Assembly: GCA_014376425.1 (NCBI GenBank)
Contig: JACMRO010000481.1
Coordinates: 1-10,286 of the forward strand
Source: Rubritepida sp.
GTDB taxonomy: Bacteria > Pseudomonadota > Alphaproteobacteria > Acetobacterales > Acetobacteraceae
Length of the DNA: 10,286 nucleotides
Direction of reading: 5' to 3'
Shown here: in pieces, positions 5,613 through 10,286 of the stretch
How positions within the stretch are numbered: position 1 is the stretch's first letter
How the letters are laid out: every line of letters begins with the position of its first letter
Translations under genes and position numbers: made by a program
The notes under the pieces: model-generated
The model's input: the letters and a program-made list of their open reading frames with translations, nothing else
Told to the model about the DNA's origin: nothing
Database searches by the model: none

Positions 5613-7262
5613 CGGCGGCACCACCCGGCTGATCGCCCAGCGCACCGCCTCGGCATCCGGCTCGGCATGCAGCACCACCTGCTGGGTCCGCCGCGTCTCG
5701 GCCGCGGCATAGACGCTCTCCTCCAGCGTGATGCGGGCGCCGCGGGCGCGCAGCTGCCAGCCATGGCCGCTGGGCAGTCGCATCAGCACGGCGCTCTCAT
5801 CCTCGACCAGGCTCGCGCTGACGCCGGGGTGCAGGTGGAAGCGCACCACCCAGCTCAGCGTCTCGGTCACCCCGCCGGGCAGTTCCACCACATCCTCGCC
5901 GCGCAGGTCGTCGCCGCCCTCGGCCAGGTACAGGGTGCGGCGGTGGATGGCGTTGAAGGGGCGGCGCCAGCCATCATGCGTCACCTCCAGCCAATGCGCA
6001 TGGTCCTGCTCCTGCCGGTCCACCGCCACCCGTTCGGGGCGGCGGCCCAGGCCCTCATCCTTCAGCTCGGCGCTGTTGGTGTCGGCCAGGGTCAGGGTCG
6101 AGTGGGCGGCGGTGGCGCGCAGCGCGTCGCGCCACACCGGCTCGGCCGCTGGCGCGGCACCGCAATTGACGATCAGCCGGTCGCGCCCCACGCTGAGTTC
6201 GAAGCTGAGCGTGCCGGCATGGGCGAAACGGTCGCCGGCGCGGGGCAGGCCGGTCGTCAGGTCCGGCGCGCGGCCGGCGGGTGGCGCGCCGCAATCCACG
6301 ATCACCAGCGTGCGGCTGCCCTGCATGCGATGGAAGCCGGTATCCTGCAGCAGCATCGGCGCCCGGCCGCGGGCCTGGCCATGATGCAGCACCAGGTCGA
6401 CCAGCGCCGCCGGCTCCTCCCGCGTGCCGTTGAACAGCGCCAGCCCGCCATCCTGGTGGCGCCAGAAGCGCAGCGCCTGGCAGGCGCGTTCCAGCACCAT
6501 GGCAAGTTGCGTGGGTGCGGCGATCTCGGCGCCATGCAGCAGGTTGCGGATCTCGATCAGGTCCTGCACCGCCAGCAGGTGCTGTGCCGGGCTGCGCTCG
6601 ACATGGCCGCCATCGGCGAAGAATTGCCGCTCCAGCTCGCCGGGCAGCAGGCGCAGGGCGCGGTTCAGCCAGCCCTCCTCCTCCAGCGCGACGGCAGCGG
6701 CGATGGACGCCTTCATCACCACCAACGCGCCGCGATGGGACGCCTCCGCCGGCAGGCCGGCCACCACGGCACGGCCATCATGCGCCAGCCGGGTCAGCAG
6801 CGCTTTCCTGAAGCCGTCATCGGCGGTGGCGGCCAGGAAGTCCCAGTGGCCGAGCCAGGCGGAGATGCGCGCGCCGGCGACCTCGGGCGCCTGCGCCAGA
6901 TCCTGGCCCGCGCCGTTTTCAAGCCAGTCATGCGCCAGGTCTCGCCCGCGCACGCGGGCGGCATCGGTCCCCAGCGCGCGCAGGTCGCGCAGCCAACCGA
7001 AGCCATGCGCGGCGGCGCGCCACAGCAGCGGGCCGTCGGACGGCGCCCAGCCAATCCCGGGCCCCGGGCCCATCTGCTCGGATGCGCCGGGCTCGAGCGG
7101 CCGGGAGGAGCCCAGTACCTCCAGCTCGCCCGCCACCAGCCGCGCGCCGCGTGCAGCATCGCCGGGCCACAAATCCTTGAAGCTGCGCGACGGCGCCTCG
7201 GGCACCCGCACAGGCTTGAGGCCGGCTAGCCAGCGTTTCGCGCCGCGAATCAGGTCTGGCAT
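5592..7262 (-). CDS. Heparinase II/III-like protein
   Basis: This is a 556-residue protein of the heparinase II/III-like family, in the group often encoded beside rpe (and purH) in alphaproteobacteria; its substrate is unknown. The N-terminal part, with WPGDAARGARLVAGE (32-46), leads into an alpha-helical toroid-like region. The family motif DGGHVERSPAQH (217-228) supplies His220, Glu222 and His228. The beta-sandwich half contains FAHAGTLSFELSVG (346-359), VNCG (365-368), HSTLTLADTNSAEL (387-400) and GWRRPFNAIHRRTLYL (431-446). No signal peptide is visible, unlike periplasmic heparinases, so a cytoplasmic location is inferred. The start at 7262 is chosen because GAGGGGGA (7267-7274) lies 4 bases upstream; the open frame continues upstream only as an overlap with rpe. 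The ATG overlaps the rpe stop by 13 bases, which suggests translational coupling. The last codons and the TAG lie inside the tandem array. purH does not follow here. Confidence 0.88.
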   Translation of the reverse strand: MPDLIRGAKRWLAGLKPVRVPEAPSRSFKDLWPGDAARGARLVAGELEVLGSSRPLEPGASEQMGPGPGIGWAPSDGPLLWRAAAHGFGWLRDLRALGTDAARVRGRDLAHDWLENGAGQDLAQAPEVAGARISAWLGHWDFLAATADDGFRKALLTRLAHDGRAVVAGLPAEASHRGALVVMKASIAAAVALEEEGWLNRALRLLPGELERQFFADGGHVERSPAQHLLAVQDLIEIRNLLHGAEIAAPTQLAMVLERACQALRFWRHQDGGLALFNGTREEPAALVDLVLHHGQARGRAPMLLQDTGFHRMQGSRTLVIVDCGAPPAGRAPDLTTGLPRAGDRFAHAGTLSFELSVGRDRLIVNCGAAPAAEPVWRDALRATAAHSTLTLADTNSAELKDEGLGRRPERVAVDRQEQDHAHWLEVTHDGWRRPFNAIHRRTLYLAEGGDDLRGEDVVELPGGVTETLSWVVRFHLHPGVSASLVEDESAVLMRLPSGHGWQLRARGARITLEESVYAAAETRRTQQVVLHAEPDAEAVRWAISRVVPPGAEPKG

Positions 7263-7912
7263 GTCGTCCCCCTCAGCGCCGCGATCGCCGCCGCGTAATC
7301 CGTGGCCCCGAAAACGGCCGTGCCGGCCACCAGCACATCCGCCCCGGCAGCCAGGCAGTGTGGCGCGGTGGCCGCGGTGACGCCACCATCGACCTGCAGG
7401 GCGATGGTCCGGCCGCTGGCGTCGATCATCCGCCGCAACGCGGCGATCTTCGGCAGCTGGCTGTCCAGGAAGGACTGCCCGCCAAAGCCCGGATTTACCG
7501 CCATGACAAGGATCAGGTCCACCAGGTCCAGCACCGGCTCCACCACGCTGGCCGGCGTGGCCGGGTTCAGTACCACGCCGCATTTCTTACCCAGGCGCTG
7601 GATGGTTTGCAGGCTGCGGTGCAGGTGCGGCCCGGCCTCGGGGTGCAGCGAGATCAGGTCGGCGCCGGCGGCGGCGAAGGCCTCGATGTACGGGTCGGCC
7701 GGGGCGATCATCAGGTGCACGTCGAAGATCATCGGGCTCAGCGGCCGCAGCGCGCGCACCAGGGCGGGGCCGAAGCTGATGTTCGGCACGAAATGCCCGT
7801 CCATGATGTCGAGATGCAGCCAGTCGGCGCCGGCGGCCTCGATGGCGCGCACTTCCTCGCCCAGGCGGGTGAAGTCGGCGGCGAGCAGGCTGGGGGCGAT
7901 GCGCGGAAGCAT
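7250..7912 (-). CDS. rpe: Ribulose-phosphate 3-epimerase
   Basis: This TIM-barrel enzyme interconverts D-ribulose 5-phosphate and D-xylulose 5-phosphate in the pentose phosphate pathway, and in the Calvin cycle where that is present. The 220-residue product has the normal family length. Visible features are APSLLAADF (6-14), the metal and catalytic segment LHLDIMDGHFVPN (32-44; His33, Asp35), DVHLMI (64-69; His66), VNPGFGGQSF (139-148), LQVDGGV (172-178; Asp175 is the second catalytic acid) and the phosphate-binding region GADVLVAGTAVFG (180-192). All key residues are present. The ATG at 7912 gives the standard N terminus; the open frame upstream is an overlap with the methyltransferase gene. 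AAGG touches the start and a G-rich run lies about 11 bases further up, so the ribosome binding site is ambiguous. The gene is second in an operon: 8 bases after the RlmM-like gene and overlapping the heparinase-like gene by 13 bases. Confidence 0.96.
   Translation of the reverse strand: MLPRIAPSLLAADFTRLGEEVRAIEAAGADWLHLDIMDGHFVPNISFGPALVRALRPLSPMIFDVHLMIAPADPYIEAFAAAGADLISLHPEAGPHLHRSLQTIQRLGKKCGVVLNPATPASVVEPVLDLVDLILVMAVNPGFGGQSFLDSQLPKIAALRRMIDASGRTIALQVDGGVTAATAPHCLAAGADVLVAGTAVFGATDYAAAIAALRGTTCQT
7267..7274 (-). promoter_or_regulatory. Ribosome binding site of the heparinase-like gene, inside rpe
   Basis: GAGGGGGA on the minus strand lies 4 bases before the ATG at 7262, within the last codons of rpe. 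It decides the start of the heparinase-like gene against the much longer open frame. Confidence 0.65.
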
Positions 7913-7920
7913 CCTTGTCT

Positions 7921-8856
7921 CTACCCCCCGCTTCCCTGCGCCGACAACCACGCGAATGTGAGCTCGTGTTTGTTGTGGGCGCCGTGGAACAGGGTGCTGC
8001 CTGGAATTGCGGCAAAGCTTTCGGCGGTGGCGTGGTCGGTCTCGCCCTGGAATTTCAGCGTGCAGACGATGTTGCGGGCGCCGGCCGCCATCCATCGCTG
8101 CACCAATCCCAGCAGTCGTTCAGGATAACAGATGATGTCGGAGAACAGCCAGTCTACCGGCCGTGGTGTCAGGCCAAAGGCGCTTTCGCCCAGCCAGGTG
8201 ACGCCGGGCATGGCCGCGATGGCAGGGTCCAGCGGCGATTTGTCCACCGCCGTCACCCCAGCGCCAAGCCCGGCCAGCACCCAGGTCCAGCCGCCCGGCG
8301 CAGCGCCGAGGTCGAGGCAGGTCTCACCCGGGACCGGGTGGCGGCCCAGCCGCGTCAGCGCCTCCCACAGTTTAAGGTATGCGCGCGAGGGCGGGCCCTG
8401 CCGGTCCTCGACGAAGCGCGGCGTGCCGTTGACGAAAGGGCTGGTCTTGCTGGGCGAGGCAAGCAGTGTCGTGGCGTCGAGCATGGTCCAGCCGCCCAGA
8501 TGGCCAGTGGGCGCAGGTTCCGGAAAGGCCAGCGGCCGCGCCTTCACCGGGGGCAGCCTGGCTTCGATCAGCGCCGCACGGCGGTGGTGCAGGGTGGGCA
8601 GCAGCGCCCAGTTGCGCTGGATGGCGCGCAATGCATCCGCCGCCGCCTTGACCGAGGGGGCGGGCAGCAGCACCGGCGATGTCCAGCATTCCAGCGCCCA
8701 GGCGGCGTGAACGGGGGGCGCGTCGGTCAGCGCCAGGCGGCCATGCCAGCGGGGGGGGTGGCCGCGGCGGGTCAGTTCGGTGGCCAGGTCGGCTTCGAAG
8801 CCTTCGGCAGCGAGATAGGCCGCCGAGATCGCGGTAGGGGGGCCAGGAGCGCTCAT
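7921..8856 (-). CDS. RlmM-like 2'-O-ribose rRNA methyltransferase (FtsJ-type)
   Basis: This 311-residue protein has a C-terminal Rossmann-fold methyltransferase domain of the RrmJ/FtsJ type. The SAM-binding motif is CLDLGAAPGGWTWVLAGLG (180-198), whose PGGWT form is typical of RlmM (YgdE), the enzyme that methylates C2498 of 23S rRNA in E. coli. The 2'-O-methyltransferase tetrad K-D-K-E is complete: Lys162 in SRAYLKLWEAL, Asp240 in FSDIIC, Lys268 in CTLKFQG and Glu298 in NKHELTF. The N-terminal ~150 residues would be the RNA-recognition part and contain VNGTPRFVEDRQGPPSRAY just before the catalytic domain. It is about 50 residues shorter than E. coli RlmM, so the exact rRNA target is not certain. 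It is first in the operon with rpe and the heparinase-like gene, and its start is 112 bases from a divergent hydrolase. No strong Shine-Dalgarno is visible before 8856. Confidence 0.87.
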   Translation of the reverse strand: MSAPGPPTAISAAYLAAEGFEADLATELTRRGHPPRWHGRLALTDAPPVHAAWALECWTSPVLLPAPSVKAAADALRAIQRNWALLPTLHHRRAALIEARLPPVKARPLAFPEPAPTGHLGGWTMLDATTLLASPSKTSPFVNGTPRFVEDRQGPPSRAYLKLWEALTRLGRHPVPGETCLDLGAAPGGWTWVLAGLGAGVTAVDKSPLDPAIAAMPGVTWLGESAFGLTPRPVDWLFSDIICYPERLLGLVQRWMAAGARNIVCTLKFQGETDHATAESFAAIPGSTLFHGAHNKHELTFAWLSAQGSGG

Positions 8857-8952
8857 TGGGCCGGGGTAGCGCGGCCGGGGCGGGGTGGCGAGGGCGTAGC
8901 CGCAGTCGGATGGTCAGCAACGCGATGGCGTGCGAAAGCCGGCCACCGCAAA

Positions 8953-8958
8953 GAAGGA
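8953..8958 (+). promoter_or_regulatory. Ribosome binding site of the alpha/beta hydrolase
   Basis: GAAGGA lies 10 bases before the ATG at 8969. It favours that start over the in-frame ATG at 8930, which precedes this site. Confidence 0.6.
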
Positions 8959-8968
8959 ACCCGCCAGC

Positions 8969-9976
8969 ATGGATTGGCCTCGTCAACACGGCCTGTTCGA
9001 CCTTGGCGACCTGCCGCTCCTGGCCGGCGGCACGCTGCGCGGCGCGCGGCTGAGCTGGCGCGCCCACGGCACGCTCTCACCCGCCCGCGACAACGTCATC
9101 CTCTACCCCACCAGCTATTCCGCGCAGGCGCCGGAGCTGGAGTGGCTGATCGGACCGGACGGCATCCTCGATCCGACGCGCTGGTGCATCATTCAACCCG
9201 ACATGTTCGGCAACGGCCTGTCCAGCAGCCCGTCGAACGCGGCTGACTACCCCGCCCTGGTCACCGCCTGGGACAATGTCCATGCGCAGCGGCGCCTGCT
9301 GGCGGAGCAGTTCGGCGTCACCCGGGTGGCCTGCGTCTACGGCTGGTCGATGGGCGCGCAGCAGGCTTACCACTACGCGGCCGCCTTCCCTTCCGAGGCC
9401 GAGCGCATCATCGCCATTTGTGGCAGCGCGCGAACCGCGGTGCACAACCAGGTATTCCTGCGCGGGCTGCTGGCGATCTTGGAAGCAGCGCCCGAACATC
9501 TTGGCCAGGGCCGGTTCTCGGCCGAGCCGGTGGCCGCGATCCGCGCCTTCGCCCGCATCTATGCCGGCTGGGCGCTGAGCCAGGATTTCTATCGCGCCGG
9601 GCGGCACCTGGCGACGGAGCCGGACCTGGAGAGCTTCCTGACCCACCAGTGGGAGGCGCGCTGGGCCGTCCGTTCGGCGGCCAACCTCTATGCCCAGGCG
9701 AAATGCTGGGATTCCGGCGATATCAGCGCCAACCCGCTCTACGGCGGCGACCTGCCCGCAGCCCTGGGCGCCATCCAGGCCCGCGTGCTGTTGATGCCCG
9801 GCGAGACCGACCTGTATTTTCGCGTCGCCGACAACGCAGCCGAAATGCCGCATCTGCGCCAGGCGGAGTTGCTGCCGATCCCCAGCATCAACGGCCACCG
9901 TGCCGGCAATCCGAACGGCCTGCCCGAGGATGCGGCGTTCATCCGCCACCACACCCGGCGCTGGCTGGCGGGCTGA
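8969..9976 (+). CDS. Alpha/beta hydrolase, homoserine acetyltransferase (MetX)-like
   Basis: This 335-residue alpha/beta hydrolase-fold protein resembles the homoserine O-acetyltransferase group (COG2021). The nucleophile elbow is GWSMG (125-129), with Ser127 the likely nucleophile. Asp281 in MPGETDLYF and His310 in INGHRAGNP complete a plausible triad. PDMFGNGLSSSPSN (77-90) matches the PD.FG.G.SS.PSN block conserved in MetX-like proteins. The nucleophile motif differs from the GGSLGG of true MetX enzymes, so homoserine acetylation is not claimed; an esterase, acyl-transferase or C-C hydrolase role is equally possible. There is no signal peptide, so it is probably cytoplasmic. The gene is divergent from the RlmM-like operon across 112 bases, in which I see no convincing promoter. 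It ends 36 bases from the convergent membrane-protein gene. Confidence 0.85.
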   Translation: MDWPRQHGLFDLGDLPLLAGGTLRGARLSWRAHGTLSPARDNVILYPTSYSAQAPELEWLIGPDGILDPTRWCIIQPDMFGNGLSSSPSNAADYPALVTAWDNVHAQRRLLAEQFGVTRVACVYGWSMGAQQAYHYAAAFPSEAERIIAICGSARTAVHNQVFLRGLLAILEAAPEHLGQGRFSAEPVAAIRAFARIYAGWALSQDFYRAGRHLATEPDLESFLTHQWEARWAVRSAANLYAQAKCWDSGDISANPLYGGDLPAALGAIQARVLLMPGETDLYFRVADNAAEMPHLRQAELLPIPSINGHRAGNPNGLPEDAAFIRHHTRRWLAG

Positions 9977-10012
9977 CCGCCCCCCAAAACAGATGGCAGT
10001 GGTACGGCCGGT

Positions 10013-10286
10013 TCAGGCGAACCAGGGCAGCGCCAGGTTGATGGCAACATAGCCCAGCCCGATCGTCACCACGGTCCAGCGGTCGAACCGCCGTGAAAGC
10101 GGCCGGTCATCCAGCGTGTTCCAGATGAAGGCCGACACCACCGTCGCGATCAGCGACAGGAAGATGGTGAACAGCCCCAGAAAGGTCACGTATTCCACCA
10201 GCCCGAATTGGCCCGAGGACGGGATCAGTGATCCGGCCAGGTAGGAATTCGCCACCGCACCGAAATAGGCGCCAGCCAGCATCGAA
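10013..10286 (-). CDS. C-terminal fragment of a membrane protein, probably a pentameric ligand-gated ion channel homologue
   Basis: The reading frame stays open to the window edge, so the methionine at 10282 is probably internal and only the last ~90 residues are seen. Two clear hydrophobic helices lie at about 30-54 (VEYVTFLGLFTIFLSLIATVV and following) and 69-87 (TVVTIGLGYVAINLALPW), counted from that methionine. Before them is FGAVANSYLAGSLIPSSG, and between them a short polar loop, LDDRPLSRRFDRW. This order (end of a pore helix, an N-Y-x-x-x-S-x-x-P loop, the M3 helix, a short polar loop ending in R-x-D-R, then a terminal helix M4) resembles prokaryotic Cys-loop-like channels. The extracellular ligand-binding domain lies outside the window, so the assignment rests on the C terminus alone. 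It could be another small membrane-protein family. Confidence 0.55.
   Translation of the reverse strand, partial: SMLAGAYFGAVANSYLAGSLIPSSGQFGLVEYVTFLGLFTIFLSLIATVVSAFIWNTLDDRPLSRRFDRWTVVTIGLGYVAINLALPWFA

Noticed and set aside
5153..5632. Plus-strand frame through the tandem array that would encode a Leu/Pro/Ala/Ser repeat protein
   Set aside because: The repeat unit of about 26 bases is not a multiple of three, so any peptide periodicity is incidental; the frame also overlaps nnr and has no start context.
5667..7229. 520-residue open frame on the plus strand opposite the heparinase-like gene
   Set aside because: It is Gln/Ala/His-rich low-complexity shadow sequence, while the minus strand carries clear family motifs throughout.
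7263..7583. Longer version of the heparinase-like gene starting at 7583
   Set aside because: The extra 107 residues are Gly/Arg-rich out-of-frame translation of rpe. The ATG at 7262 has a strong ribosome binding site.
7913..8095. Longer version of rpe starting at 8095
   Set aside because: The extra 61 residues overlap the RlmM-like gene out of frame and do not resemble Rpe, which normally begins as it does from 7912.

Overview
This is a GC-rich window (about 70% GC by eye) with short intergenic gaps. The gene content and the rpe–heparinase-like pairing suggest an alphaproteobacterium. The GC-rich intergenic hairpin repeats fit Acetobacteraceae/Rhodospirillales, but that placement is an inference because no rRNA gene or other lineage marker is present. 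Nine genes are supported, eight complete and one cut by the right edge. No insertion sequence, tRNA, CRISPR array, phage gene or defence system was recognised. Most of the content is housekeeping.

Left part (1-2217): a foldback pair of inverted intergenic repeats at 1-197, then dnaB (replicative helicase) on the minus strand. The short region upstream of dnaB holds a TATAAA flanked by perfect 6-base arms directly before the ATG, and a near-consensus DnaA box. Next is a small VOC/glyoxalase-fold protein, also minus.

Middle (2218-5376): a CurA-type NADP-dependent oxidoreductase (plus) is divergent from the VOC gene and runs tail-to-tail into a LysE-family exporter (minus) with a 4-base gap. 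The exporter is divergent from nnr (plus), the bifunctional NAD(P)HX epimerase/dehydratase that repairs damaged nicotinamide cofactors.

Right part (5377-10286): a degenerate ~26-bp tandem repeat array fills the space between the convergent ends of nnr and a minus-strand operon, and it reaches into the last codons of that operon. The operon is transcribed right to left: an RlmM-like 23S rRNA 2'-O-methyltransferase, rpe (ribulose-phosphate 3-epimerase) and a heparinase II/III-like protein, with an 8-base gap and a 13-base overlap. A MetX-like alpha/beta hydrolase is divergent from this operon. The right edge holds the C-terminal part of a membrane protein that resembles the M2-M4 end of a prokaryotic pentameric ligand-gated ion channel.

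The best leads are the channel-like fragment, the tandem array that supplies a stop codon, the dnaB upstream region, and the unexplained heparinase-like protein coupled to rpe. I see no clear undescribed multi-gene system.
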